Assembly (NCBI GenBank): GCA_036744635.1
Contig: DAIOHQ010000018.1
Location: 1-31,610, forward strand
Direction: 5' to 3'
DNA: 31,610 bases
Origin: DAIOHQ01 sp036744635
Lineage (GTDB): Bacteria; Planctomycetota; Phycisphaerae; Tepidisphaerales; Tepidisphaeraceae
Of this stretch, positions 14,849-23,358 are shown one piece after another (position 1 is the stretch's first letter; each line of letters opens with the position of its first letter). Both the position numbers and the translations under genes were made by a program. The notes beneath the pieces are model-generated. The model made no database searches. It was not told where the DNA came from and worked only from the letters and a program-made list of their open reading frames with translations.

Positions 14849-16552
14849 TTATGCGCTCAACAGTGCGGACTCCCGCAATGACTCCTGCAGGTCGAGCAAC
14901 TGCTTGGCCTGCTGCTGGTGGTCGCGAATCAGGCTGCGGAATTCATCCAGCGGAATCCGCAAAAACGCCTCGGTCAGCGCCGGATCGAACTGCGTTCCGG
15001 CACAGCGGCGAATTTCCGTCAGCGCCACCTCCAGCGGCAGCGCCTTTCGATATGTGCGGTTGCTGGTCATCGCGTCGAAGCAGTCGGCCAGGCAGATGAT
15101 CCGGCCCATGTGGGGGATGTTTTCTCCCGCCAGGCCGAAGGGGTAACCCTTCCCGTCATAGCGCTCGTGATGCGATAGCACGCCGGGGATGATGTCGGCA
15201 ATCTGCTTGATGTCCTGCAGAATGCGCGCCCCGATCTGCGGGTGCTTCTTCATCTGGTCGAATTCTTCCGGCGTCAATCGGCCGGTCTTCTGCAACACGC
15301 TCTCGGGGACGCCGATCTTGCCGACATCGTGCAACAGCCCGGCCATATAGATGCGCTCGACGCTGTGATCGGCCAAACCCGCTTCCTTCGCCAGGTGCCG
15401 GCTGAGCAGCGCCACGCGTTCGGAATGGCCGCAGGTGTAGGCATCCTTGGCGTCCACCGCGCTGGTCAGGCTGTGCAACAGCCCCATCATCAGCCCGTGA
15501 ACATCTTCAAACAGCAGCACGTTTTCGAGATAGATGGCGGACTCGTTGGCGATCGAGTTCAGCAGCTTGCTGTCCACCGAATCAAAATCGCCCGTCTCCT
15601 TGTCCAAGGCAAACAGGCATCCCAGCACCTGCTCCTGGCGCTGCAACGGCACGGCGATGAGCTGGGTGGCATATTCTGCCAGCCACTTGAGTTTCTTGTC
15701 CTTGGCCAGGTCATTGATGAGCAGCGGGCTTTTGCGCTCGCGCAGAATCGACACCAGCTCGTCGGCCAGCCGCGACACCGTTCCCGGCGGCAAGCTGAGC
15801 GAACCATACAGGACCGGATCCTGCCGCGATGCGTTCTCGCCGTGGAGCGCCACGCCCATGCCGCGCACGCTCAATACTTCCAGCACGTCCAGGCACGCCT
15901 GCTTGAAGAATTCGGGGGCGCGCCGGCTGATCTTCATGCCGCTGCTGACCTGGTAGATCAGGCTTAGTTCTTCGTAGGTGTTGGCGAGCTGGCCGGACAT
16001 TGAGTCCAGTTCCTTCTCCAGCCCGGCCATGCGAATCTGGTCGCGCATCGAGCTGAGAAACAGCTTGGCCTGCCGCTGGATCGCCTCATCACCCCAGCTC
16101 GGCAGCTCATCGGACTGCTGCTTCAGCCACAGCCCATCCAGTCCCAGCCGGCTGCAAACCCGCACCACATCTTCGGTCAATCCAAATTTCGCGCTCCGTC
16201 CGGCCAACACCAACACGCCGATGCACTGCCGCTTCTCCACATACGGCAGCGCCGCCAGCACCACGCCCGGAAGCAGGTCATTCCACACCATCGCGCTGGA
16301 GGTAATATTGAGTGACTTCACCCGCGTGCGCAGATCGTTGCCGGGCTCCGGGTATTGCAGCAGCGGCAGCACGTAGCGCGGGAAGAACAGCCCGGCTGCG
16401 CCATCGTGATACGCGACGCTTCCATCCGGCCGCAGCAACATGAGGAACAACCCACCCGGGCGAAAGCGCCCGGCGAGGTTGTCCAGCACGTCGGCCGGAA
16501 TGATTTCCAGCGACGGCTTGGCGGAGGCTGTGGTTATCGACTGCTCAGGCAT
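14849..16552 (-). CDS. GAF-like plus HD-GYP cyclic-di-GMP phosphodiesterase
   Basis: A protein of 567 residues. Residues ~20-145 form an unrecognised domain, ~165-205 a helical linker, ~200-350 a GAF-like sensor domain, and ~355-545 an HD-GYP domain. The catalytic signatures are intact: HSERV at 376-380, LLHDVGKIGVPE with the HD pair near 408-409, HHERYDGKGYP with the GYP triad at 469-471, and CLADCFDAMTSNRTYRKAL. Family members hydrolyse c-di-GMP to GMP or pGpG using two or three metals. No membrane segment is seen, so it is likely cytoplasmic. It lies between a receiver gene and a STAS gene and upstream of pilB. The GAF ligand is unknown. Start ATG 16552 has a GGAG about 12 bases upstream. 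Confidence 0.93.
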   Translation of the reverse strand: MPEQSITTASAKPSLEIIPADVLDNLAGRFRPGGLFLMLLRPDGSVAYHDGAAGLFFPRYVLPLLQYPEPGNDLRTRVKSLNITSSAMVWNDLLPGVVLAALPYVEKRQCIGVLVLAGRSAKFGLTEDVVRVCSRLGLDGLWLKQQSDELPSWGDEAIQRQAKLFLSSMRDQIRMAGLEKELDSMSGQLANTYEELSLIYQVSSGMKISRRAPEFFKQACLDVLEVLSVRGMGVALHGENASRQDPVLYGSLSLPPGTVSRLADELVSILRERKSPLLINDLAKDKKLKWLAEYATQLIAVPLQRQEQVLGCLFALDKETGDFDSVDSKLLNSIANESAIYLENVLLFEDVHGLMMGLLHSLTSAVDAKDAYTCGHSERVALLSRHLAKEAGLADHSVERIYMAGLLHDVGKIGVPESVLQKTGRLTPEEFDQMKKHPQIGARILQDIKQIADIIPGVLSHHERYDGKGYPFGLAGENIPHMGRIICLADCFDAMTSNRTYRKALPLEVALTEIRRCAGTQFDPALTEAFLRIPLDEFRSLIRDHQQQAKQLLDLQESLRESALLSA

Positions 16553-16581
16553 AAAACGTCTTTCGCTCCATCGAGGCCCAT

Positions 16582-16965
16582 TCAGGCGGCCGGCGTCAGG
16601 TGCAACACTTCGTTCACGGTGGCCAGCAGGTGGCGCGGGCTGAATGGCTTGCTCAGCATCCGCAGGATCCCGCTTTGTTCGGTGTCATGCGGCTCCAGGT
16701 GATAGCCCCGCGCCGTCAGCATGATCGCCGGGATCATCGCGGTTGCCGGATCGGCCTTGAGCTTTTGGCACAGCTCCAGGCCGGACATCTGCGGCATGTG
16801 GTAGTCGGTGATCAGCAGGTCCGGCTTCTCCTGCATCGCCAATTCGTGCGCCTCCTGCCCGTCGCGGGCGGTCAGCACGCGAAACCCGGCGTTGCGTAGC
16901 TTCAGCGACACCACGTTCAGAATGTGCGACTCATCGTCGGCGACCAAAATCGTTTTCTCCGTCAT
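16582..16965 (-). CDS. CheY-like single-domain response regulator
   Basis: A receiver domain of 127 residues with no output domain. The acid pair DD is at 10-11, the phosphoacceptor Asp54 lies in LLITDYHMP, the switch Thr84 in IMLTARG, and the conserved Lys106 in LSKPF. ATG 16965 is chosen because GGAG lies six bases upstream; the TTG at 16977 in the same frame is part of the leader. The gene begins 12 bases after the stop of the sensor kinase, its likely phosphodonor. With no DNA-binding domain, output must be through protein contact, possibly with the HD-GYP protein or the pilus ATPase; that is inference from gene order. Confidence 0.93.
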   Translation of the reverse strand: MTEKTILVADDESHILNVVSLKLRNAGFRVLTARDGQEAHELAMQEKPDLLITDYHMPQMSGLELCQKLKADPATAMIPAIMLTARGYHLEPHDTEQSGILRMLSKPFSPRHLLATVNEVLHLTPAA

Positions 16966-16977
16966 ATCTTGCTCCAA

Positions 16978-18450
16978 TCACAGCCCCACATCGCACAGTT
17001 CCAACTCGAATCCGAAACAGCTTCCGGCCCCCACCTTGCTCTCCACGAAGATCCGGCCGTGGTGTACGCCTTCGACAATGTGGCGCACCAGCGACAGCCC
17101 CAGCCCGGTGCCCTTGGCCATGTGGTTGTTTGCCTCGGCCCTGTAGAACTTATCGAATACAAACGGCAGGTCCTTGGGCGGAATCCCCACACCGGTGTCA
17201 CTAATTCTGGCTATCACTTTCTTGTTGGCCTCGTCCACCAGCGTCTGCACGCGAATGGCGCCTCCCTCGGGCGTGTATTTCACCGCATTGCTCAGCAGGT
17301 TCAGCACCGCCTGGTAGAGCATGTCCTTGTCGGCAATTGTCTGATAAAAAACCGGCGTCAGGTCTTCCTGAATCCGGATCTGCTTGAGCTTCGCCTGCGG
17401 CGCGATCACCTCGATGGCCTCCTTCATGATCACCATCAGGCTTTGCGGCTGCTTGTTGATCTTCACCAGCCCGGACTCAATGCGGGAAATGTTCAGAATG
17501 TTGTCGATCAGCCGGCTCAGGCGGTTGGCCTCGTTCTGAATGACCTCATAGAACTCGCGCTTGGTCTTCTCATCTTCGGCCTCGCCGTCGATCAGCATCT
17601 CAACGTACGCCTTGATGCTCGCCAGCGGCGTGCGCAGCTCGTGGCTGACATTCGAGACGAAGTCATTTTTCATCTGCGCGACTTCCTTCTCGCGCGTGGT
17701 ATCGTGCAGCACCGCAACCACCCCGGCCTGCTGGTCTGCCAGATCGCTTACGCACGACAACGTCACCTTGAACGAGCGCTCGCCATCGGGGGTCTTCACC
17801 TGGTGCTCGATCACCCGCCGCCCGGTCTTGCTGTTGCTGAGGCGCATCTCGCGGATCAGCGCGATCAGCTTTGCATCCTGAATGACCTGTCCCACCGGCG
17901 TCCGCGTGGCGTGGTCCAGGTCGAAATCGAAGGTCTTCGCCGCCGACTCGTTGGCCAGCACCAGCTCGTCAAATGGATCGGTGACCAGCACCGCATCGGA
18001 AATGCTGTAGATGATCGCCTCGGCGTGCTGCCGCTCGGCCGTCGCCACCTTGAGCTGAATCTCCAGCTCCTTGGCCTGCATCATCGCGACCGACACCGAC
18101 TGCTCCGCCGATTGCACCAGCTCGTTCACCACCTGCGTCAGCGGCAGCAGGTCGCAGCTTGGCGAGTGCAGCGCCTTGGCGCTGCGCGACTGGGCCATCT
18201 CCTGAATGTCGGCGACCAGCCGGCGATAATTGCCCCGGAGATGAAATATTCCCGCCAGCCCCAGCGTTGCCGCGGCGATCAACATCGCGCTGCGCGCCAC
18301 ATCGTCAACCTGCAACGCGAGACCTTTGCCCAGCGCCCGGGTGACGTCGTATCCCAGCTCCGCCAGCGCCGCCGCCAGCAGAACCGAGATGAGGATGGCT
18401 GCAATCTTGCCGCGACGCACACGAACTCCGCTAGGCTTCCCCGACTTCAC
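16978..18450 (-). CDS. Membrane sensor histidine kinase with PAS domain (PhoR/VicK-type)
   Basis: A protein of 490 residues. Two membrane helices (~15-33 and 53-70) bracket a very short periplasmic loop of about 20 residues. A helical linker (~75-145) precedes a PAS domain (~145-255), then HisKA with NVSHELRTPL (His270), and an ATPase domain with an N-box NLLSNAVKYTP (~384-394), DTGVGIP (~418-424) and GTGLGLS (~447-453). The small outside loop suggests sensing in the membrane or cytoplasm (PAS), not of an external ligand. It is co-directional with and directly precedes the receiver gene. GTG 18450 is used here; GTG 18420 has a better-placed GGAG and would remove ten residues. Confidence 0.93.
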   Translation of the reverse strand: MKSGKPSGVRVRRGKIAAILISVLLAAALAELGYDVTRALGKGLALQVDDVARSAMLIAAATLGLAGIFHLRGNYRRLVADIQEMAQSRSAKALHSPSCDLLPLTQVVNELVQSAEQSVSVAMMQAKELEIQLKVATAERQHAEAIIYSISDAVLVTDPFDELVLANESAAKTFDFDLDHATRTPVGQVIQDAKLIALIREMRLSNSKTGRRVIEHQVKTPDGERSFKVTLSCVSDLADQQAGVVAVLHDTTREKEVAQMKNDFVSNVSHELRTPLASIKAYVEMLIDGEAEDEKTKREFYEVIQNEANRLSRLIDNILNISRIESGLVKINKQPQSLMVIMKEAIEVIAPQAKLKQIRIQEDLTPVFYQTIADKDMLYQAVLNLLSNAVKYTPEGGAIRVQTLVDEANKKVIARISDTGVGIPPKDLPFVFDKFYRAEANNHMAKGTGLGLSLVRHIVEGVHHGRIFVESKVGAGSCFGFELELCDVGL

Positions 18451-18493
18451 AATTCACTCGCCCGCACCGGGCAAGCTTTATCGTCCTATTGCT

Positions 18494-19681
18494 TTATTCG
18501 TGCAGATCGACCCCCGCCATTAGCTTCGTCGCCAGTTCATCGTTCGGTTTGAGCCGCAACGCCTGGGCGTAATACCCCATCGCCTGGTCGCCGCGCCCGC
18601 TCTTTTCCAGGATGTAACCGATCAGACAGAGGCTTACCGTGTCTGCGCGGTCGAGATTATTGGCCTGTTGAAATGACGCCATCGCATCGCTGAAGCGATC
18701 CTGCCGCAGCCGCAAAAATCCGATCATCAGATTTATTTCGCTGCTTTGGGGGTCCAGCGACAGCGCTTTCTTCAGCGAGAGCTCCGCCCGCTTGTAATCC
18801 TTGAGCTGCAGCGCCGACTTCCCCAGGCTCGCCCACCCCTGCGACATGCTGGGATCGACCTGCACCGCCGTCTCAAACGTCGAACGGGCCTCGCGATACT
18901 TGCCCGTCTGCATCTGGCATTCCCCCAGCGCCAGAATCACATCCGCCCGCCGCTCGTACGCCTCCTCTTTCACCAGCCGCCCCAGCACGTCGGCGCCGTC
19001 GGCATATTGCTTGCCGTAATACAGGGACAGACCCAGCCGCTCGCGGGCGGTGACATCCTCCGGCGCCAGGATGCTCGCCTGGCGAAACATCTCCGCCGCC
19101 TCGACATGCCGGCCCTGCGTCTGCAGCAACTGCCCGGCCGCGTCGCGGATGGCGCTGCTATGCTCGAAATAGACCACCTTCGCCTGCAGCAGCGCCAAGG
19201 CTTCCTTCGCCCGGTCCATCGCCACAAGCATCTCCGCCTTGGCCATCAGGTATGCCAGCTCCGCCGGCGCCTTCTCACAGGCGCTGCCGTAAAACTCGAA
19301 TGCCGTCTCCGGCTTCTGCCAGCGCTGATAGATCACGCCGCACAGGTAGTCCGCCTCGGCGTTGTGCGTATCGAGGCCGCGGGCGCGATCAAGTTCCTTC
19401 TGCGCCCACTCGAGCTGTCCCTGCTCAATCGCCAGCTTGGCCGACAGGATGTGAAGCTGCGCGTTGGTGTCGTCATACTTCAGCGCCTCATCCACCGTCT
19501 GGCGGCTCTTGTCGAAGTTGCCGGTGTCATATTGACCTTTGGCCAGCGACAGCATCACGTTGGCGCGGGCGGCGTTCCATTGCTGGTGCGCTGCCTCCTT
19601 CTGCGTCACCTGCTTCTGCTGGGAACAGCCGATCGCCACGCCCAACAGCATCACCGGCATCAGAAACACTCGTCGCAACAT
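18494..19681 (-). CDS. TPR lipoprotein, candidate secretin pilotin (PilF/Tgl-like)
   Basis: A protein of 395 residues. The N-terminus MLRRVFLMPVMLLGVAIGC carries a lipobox-like end with Cys19, predicting lipid attachment. The rest is a chain of about ten TPR-type helix pairs; for example, repeats near the C-terminus contain LKKALSLDPQSSEINL and YAQALRLKPNDELATKL. PilF, PilW and Tgl are TPR lipoproteins that help the pilus secretin reach and assemble in the outer membrane. A similar job is suggested here by its place directly behind the pilQ-like gene, though those proteins are usually about 250 residues. ATG 19681 has GGGAG five bases upstream. Confidence 0.85.
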   Translation of the reverse strand: MLRRVFLMPVMLLGVAIGCSQQKQVTQKEAAHQQWNAARANVMLSLAKGQYDTGNFDKSRQTVDEALKYDDTNAQLHILSAKLAIEQGQLEWAQKELDRARGLDTHNAEADYLCGVIYQRWQKPETAFEFYGSACEKAPAELAYLMAKAEMLVAMDRAKEALALLQAKVVYFEHSSAIRDAAGQLLQTQGRHVEAAEMFRQASILAPEDVTARERLGLSLYYGKQYADGADVLGRLVKEEAYERRADVILALGECQMQTGKYREARSTFETAVQVDPSMSQGWASLGKSALQLKDYKRAELSLKKALSLDPQSSEINLMIGFLRLRQDRFSDAMASFQQANNLDRADTVSLCLIGYILEKSGRGDQAMGYYAQALRLKPNDELATKLMAGVDLHE

Positions 19682-19706
19682 GTGAACTCCCGTTTCGTAC
19701 AACACT

Positions 19707-19768
19707 GCGGCAGGAGCCGAAATGGCCCCTGCCGCTGGAAACTTCGATCTTTCGCACCTGGGCGAAAG
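19707..19768 (-). other. Two stem-loops between secretin and TPR lipoprotein genes
   Basis: Arms 19749-19755 and 19762-19768 (CTTTCGC/GCGAAAG) form a hairpin beginning at the base after the secretin stop. Arms 19707-19714 and 19728-19735 (GCGGCAGG/CCTGCCGC), with a further GCC/GGC inner stem, form a second. Neither has a T-run, so they look like RNA-stability or processing elements, not intrinsic terminators. Confidence 0.5.
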
Positions 19769-22051
19769 CTACTTCTTTTCCGGCGTCGCCGGACTGCCAT
19801 CGAGCTCCTCGATCGGCAGCTCGGTGATCGTCACGTCGGCATCTTGCTGAGCCGGCCGCGTGGTCGCCGCCTTCTGCTGAGGAAGCTCTACAACCGTCAC
19901 AGCTTCACTTTTATTCTCGGCCATCTTCTCGAACGGCTTAACCTGCGCCGGCGAAGATACGCCGCCCTTGAACATGTCGAACACCGACCACAAATCCATC
20001 CGCAGCGGCTGCGTCGCCGGAACAGGCGCGGCGGCCACGGCAACCGCGGGCGCGGGCGCCTCGGTGCGCGCTACCGGCTCATTCTCTTTCGTCATCGCTG
20101 CAGCGGTCGGCTGGGTGGTCGGGTTATTGGCCACCGGCTGCGTCGCCGGCGCCTCGGCCACCGTGCGCGTGGTCGGAAGGGTTTTCATCTCATTCAGCGG
20201 CATCGTTGTCGGACCAGCCAGCTTCTCGGCCAGGATCTGCCGCCGGACAAAGTCGTGAATCGTGCTATTATCGACCGAGGTCACTTCGCGCCCGGTCAGC
20301 GCCTGCTTCATGTTGATCGCCTCGATGAACTTGGGATTCAGGTTGGTGGCGCAGTTCAAATACCACAGCGCCGCCCTGCGGTTCGGATTCGGCTTGTTCA
20401 TCTCCGCGACCGCCTTCTCATAGCTCGACTCGGCCAGCCGCTCGCGCCCAAAGGGCATCATGCCCTGCCGCACGCCGACGCGCAGCTTCTGGGCATCTTT
20501 CAATTCCGCCTCCGACGCCGCCGAATAGGCCGCGTCATCCTTCACGATGTGCGGGGTCAGCAAAATGATCACTTCCTCGCGCACCGTCGTATCCCGCTGC
20601 TTGCGGAACAGCGCCCCCGCCAGGGGAATATTCCCCAGCAGCGGCACCTGCCCGCGCGCGGTCGCCTGGTCCTCGCGGAACAGCCCGCCAATCACGATCG
20701 TGTGCCCATCCTTCACCATCACGTTGCTGGTGACTTCGGTCGTCACCTTGAACGGCAGGTTCGACCCGTTCAAGCCGCCGCTGGAATCTTCCGGATGGAT
20801 TTCCATGCGGATAAACCCGTCGTCCCCGACGAACGGCCGGAAAATCAGCCGCGTGCCGGTATCGAGGAATTCCACCGTCTGCACCGACGAGCTTTGCGTC
20901 ACCTCGGTGGTGATATAGCCGTCCTTGCGGCCGACGATCACTTCGCCTTTTTGCTTGTTGAGCGCCAGCACCTTGGGGTTCGCCAGCACCACTGTGTCGG
21001 TCACTTGCTCCAGGGCGGAGACGAACATCGCGATGTTGTTGCTGATCAGCCCCACCCGCAGCCCGCCATTGGCCGTTCCCTGGGTAAAGCCGGTGTTGGC
21101 CCCCGCGACGCCGCGCTCGGCCAGACCGGGAGCAGTATTGGTGATATTTCCGCTCAGCACATCTCCCGCGGACGAACCGGCGGTGCTCAGCCCCTTGAAA
21201 TCCACCCCGCCCAGCAGCGTGAAGTCCACGCCCAGGGAATTGTCTTCTGTCAGCGCCGCCCGCAGGATCGTCGCTTCAATCAGGATCTGCTGCGGCCGAT
21301 GATCGATGTCCTTCAGCAGCTTGCGCACCTGCTCCAGGTTTTCCGGATAATCGGTGATGACGATCAGGTCGTCGGTGGCCTGATTGTTGCCGCCAGTGTC
21401 GCTGGTGCCGCTGGTCAGCCCCGCCGTCGCCGGCGTGGTCAGCGCCACCTGGGCGCCGTTGCTCAACACCGGCTTCACCATGTTCGCCGCGTTCGCGGCC
21501 GGCGTGTAATACAGGTGAAAGACTTCCGTCTTCATCACCCGCGATGCCTTGTCCATTTCCGCCAGCTCGGCGGCGGTGTACACGTAGATGAAATTCCCCT
21601 TCTCGCGGTAGGCATAACCGTTGCTGTGCAGGATGGCGTCCAGCGCCTCGCGCACGGTCACATCATACAAGTTGGCCGTCACCGACCCGTTCACCGCCTT
21701 GCTGGCGATGATGTTCTTCTGCGACTGCATCGACAACATGCGCAGCACCTCCACCAGGTTGGCATCGTTGACGTGAATCTCCACCGTCCCGGCGTCGCTC
21801 ACGTTCACTTCCGATGCGCTGACGCTATGCCCATCGGTGGACGGCTTGGTGGTCGGCGAGCCGGTTGTGGCCGCGCCCCCTGCCGCGAACGGATCGGCGG
21901 CGTTGATCGCCTCATTGAGCAGCTTCACATCCGTGGCCGGCCTATCGACAGCGCTTACCGGCTTTTCCACGCCAGCCCCGAGCGCCTGACCGGAATAAAC
22001 GGACGACACCGACAAAAAAAGAAGACCCGCGGCCTTGTTCCACTTGCTCAT
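19769..22051 (-). CDS. pilQ: Type IV pilus secretin with long C-terminal tail
   Basis: An outer-membrane secretin of 760 residues. A signal peptide covers residues ~1-26 (ALG/AG cleavage region). An STN/N0 domain lies near 90-160 (VEIHVNDANLVEVLRML), an N1 domain near 174-265 with DDLIVITDYPENLEQVRKLL, and the secretin barrel region to about 505 with VKDGHTIVIGGLFRED and VPLLGNIPLAGALFRKQ. An unusual tail of about 250 residues follows: a helical TPR-like stretch (ALWYLNCATNLNPKFIEA) and then Pro/Thr/Ala-rich low-complexity sequence with repeated ATQP/TTQP. ATG 22051 is supported by GAGGAG five bases upstream. It follows pilM-N-O-P-like genes in the normal pilMNOPQ order, which favours a pilus channel over a GspD role. 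Confidence 0.94.
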   Translation of the reverse strand: MSKWNKAAGLLFLSVSSVYSGQALGAGVEKPVSAVDRPATDVKLLNEAINAADPFAAGGAATTGSPTTKPSTDGHSVSASEVNVSDAGTVEIHVNDANLVEVLRMLSMQSQKNIIASKAVNGSVTANLYDVTVREALDAILHSNGYAYREKGNFIYVYTAAELAEMDKASRVMKTEVFHLYYTPAANAANMVKPVLSNGAQVALTTPATAGLTSGTSDTGGNNQATDDLIVITDYPENLEQVRKLLKDIDHRPQQILIEATILRAALTEDNSLGVDFTLLGGVDFKGLSTAGSSAGDVLSGNITNTAPGLAERGVAGANTGFTQGTANGGLRVGLISNNIAMFVSALEQVTDTVVLANPKVLALNKQKGEVIVGRKDGYITTEVTQSSSVQTVEFLDTGTRLIFRPFVGDDGFIRMEIHPEDSSGGLNGSNLPFKVTTEVTSNVMVKDGHTIVIGGLFREDQATARGQVPLLGNIPLAGALFRKQRDTTVREEVIILLTPHIVKDDAAYSAASEAELKDAQKLRVGVRQGMMPFGRERLAESSYEKAVAEMNKPNPNRRAALWYLNCATNLNPKFIEAINMKQALTGREVTSVDNSTIHDFVRRQILAEKLAGPTTMPLNEMKTLPTTRTVAEAPATQPVANNPTTQPTAAAMTKENEPVARTEAPAPAVAVAAAPVPATQPLRMDLWSVFDMFKGGVSSPAQVKPFEKMAENKSEAVTVVELPQQKAATTRPAQQDADVTITELPIEELDGSPATPEKK

Positions 22052-22161
22052 GATGGCTCCTCGTGATTGCCACATACTCAACAACACTCTCCCGCCCTTC
22101 TCGACTTCCAATACATTTTTTACACAATCAACTTTCGCTTCGGCTTCCAGGCTTACTCCTG

Positions 22162-22800
22162 TTACCGCATCCCCACCTCAAGCTTCACTCCATCTTGTTC
22201 CACCACGATCCGCCGCGCCTCGATCTTCAGAATCCTGAAGTCCGAAACCACGTCGCCCTCCCGCACCAGTGCCCCGTTGATCAGCGCCTTGGGCTGTGCT
22301 CCCATCATGATGCTCTGCAGCTTCAACTGCGCCGCCATCAACTGCAGCTTCTCCAACTGCATCTGCCTCTCTTTTCTTTGATCGGCTTGCGCGGCCAGCG
22401 ACTTTCCCAACTCATCCCAGAAACCCGTCCCCGGCGGCGGCCGAACGATCTGGTTGATCTGCGCCGGGTCCTGCGGGAAGAATTCCAGCTTTACCGCGAA
22501 CAGATTTCGCGTCAGCGGCTCGATCGGCGACCGCGCCCAGGCCTGCAGCGCCGCCCCTGTCCCCCCTGCTCCGCCCGCCGCATCCTGCTTCACACTTCCG
22601 CTATTATCGGACGGCAATATCCCCCCCGGCTCGTGCAGCGCCGATCCCGACGCCGCCGCCGGATCGGCCTTGCCCAGCAACGCCTTCCCCCACATCACCC
22701 CCATGACGATCACCAGCACCGCGAGAATCCCCGCCTTCTTCCCCTCACGCTGCAGCAGTCCCATCATCCCGGTAAAGTTTGTTGCAGGTTTGGCGGCCAT
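22162..22800 (-). CDS. PilP/GspC-like inner-membrane to secretin connector
   Basis: A protein of 212 residues. A single membrane anchor lies near residues 23-38, followed by a Gly/Ala/Pro-rich linker, a helical Gln/Lys-rich segment (~135-165) and a compact C-terminal region ALINGALVREGDVVSDFRIL then EVGMR. That last part resembles the HR/PilP beta domain that docks on the N0 domain of the secretin. Classical PilP is a lipoprotein; this one has a transmembrane anchor as in GspC. The ATG at 22800 shares a base with the pilO stop (TGATG) and has GGAGG upstream, so it is coupled to pilO. Position in pilMNOPQ order supports the call more than sequence does. Confidence 0.75.
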   Translation of the reverse strand: MAAKPATNFTGMMGLLQREGKKAGILAVLVIVMGVMWGKALLGKADPAAASGSALHEPGGILPSDNSGSVKQDAAGGAGGTGAALQAWARSPIEPLTRNLFAVKLEFFPQDPAQINQIVRPPPGTGFWDELGKSLAAQADQRKERQMQLEKLQLMAAQLKLQSIMMGAQPKALINGALVREGDVVSDFRILKIEARRIVVEQDGVKLEVGMR

Positions 22801-23354
22801 CACCCCTCCGTGTAATAAATGTTCACCGCAAGCTGCACTTCCACCTGGCCCAGCTTGCTGTCGATCGTCTTGATGCTCACGTTGCGCACCCGCGTCAGCC
22901 GCTGCATTCCCTCGGTCGCCCGCAGGAATGAGAAGACGCTCATGAAATCCCCCTCAAAGTGCAGTTGGATCGGCAGCTCTGAATACAACTCCAGCTTCCG
23001 CGGCATGCCCGGCTGGTAGCTCCATTTCCGGTCCAGCCCCACCTGCTTGCCGATCTGCGTGACATCCCGGATGAACTGCCCCAGGTCCGGCTGCTTCGGC
23101 ATCTTCTTGGCGTTCTCCAGCCGCGAGCGCAGGCTCTCCAGCTCCATCGCCACCACCGGCAGCTTCTGCATATTCCCCTGGTTCGACCGCAGCTCCTGCT
23201 CGCGCGCCACGCACTCCGTGCGCAGCCCATCCAGCTTCTGCGTCTGCGGGCGGTACCACAGCAGGTAAAACGCGGCCAATGCCGCCACCAGCCCGCCGGC
23301 CAGCACCCACTGCGCCCGCGCGCACCATTCAGCTTGACTTTGCAGTGTTCTCAT
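22800..23354 (-). CDS. pilO: Type IV pilus alignment-complex protein
   Basis: A protein of 184 residues. A short cytoplasmic N-terminus, one membrane helix (~14-34), a coiled-coil-prone segment (~40-85) and a C-terminal alpha/beta domain with LPIQLHFEGDFMSVFSFLR, the typical PilO-family fold signature. PilO pairs with PilN in the periplasm and links PilM and the inner-membrane base to PilP and the secretin. ATG 23354 lies four bases after the pilN stop, with GAGGA about eight bases upstream. Confidence 0.88.
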   Translation of the reverse strand: MRTLQSQAEWCARAQWVLAGGLVAALAAFYLLWYRPQTQKLDGLRTECVAREQELRSNQGNMQKLPVVAMELESLRSRLENAKKMPKQPDLGQFIRDVTQIGKQVGLDRKWSYQPGMPRKLELYSELPIQLHFEGDFMSVFSFLRATEGMQRLTRVRNVSIKTIDSKLGQVEVQLAVNIYYTEG

Positions 23355-23358
23355 CTCT

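Noticed and set aside
16924..18552. A 542-residue open frame on the plus strand
   Set aside because: It is antisense to the sensor kinase, whose HisKA and ATPase motifs are clear. Its composition is typical of a GC-rich shadow frame.
18746..22066. A 1106-residue open frame on the plus strand
   Set aside because: It is antisense to the secretin and TPR genes, rich in Arg/His/Leu/Gln with no domain logic, and explained by high GC at third codon positions. The minus-strand genes have signal peptides, motifs and ribosome binding sites.
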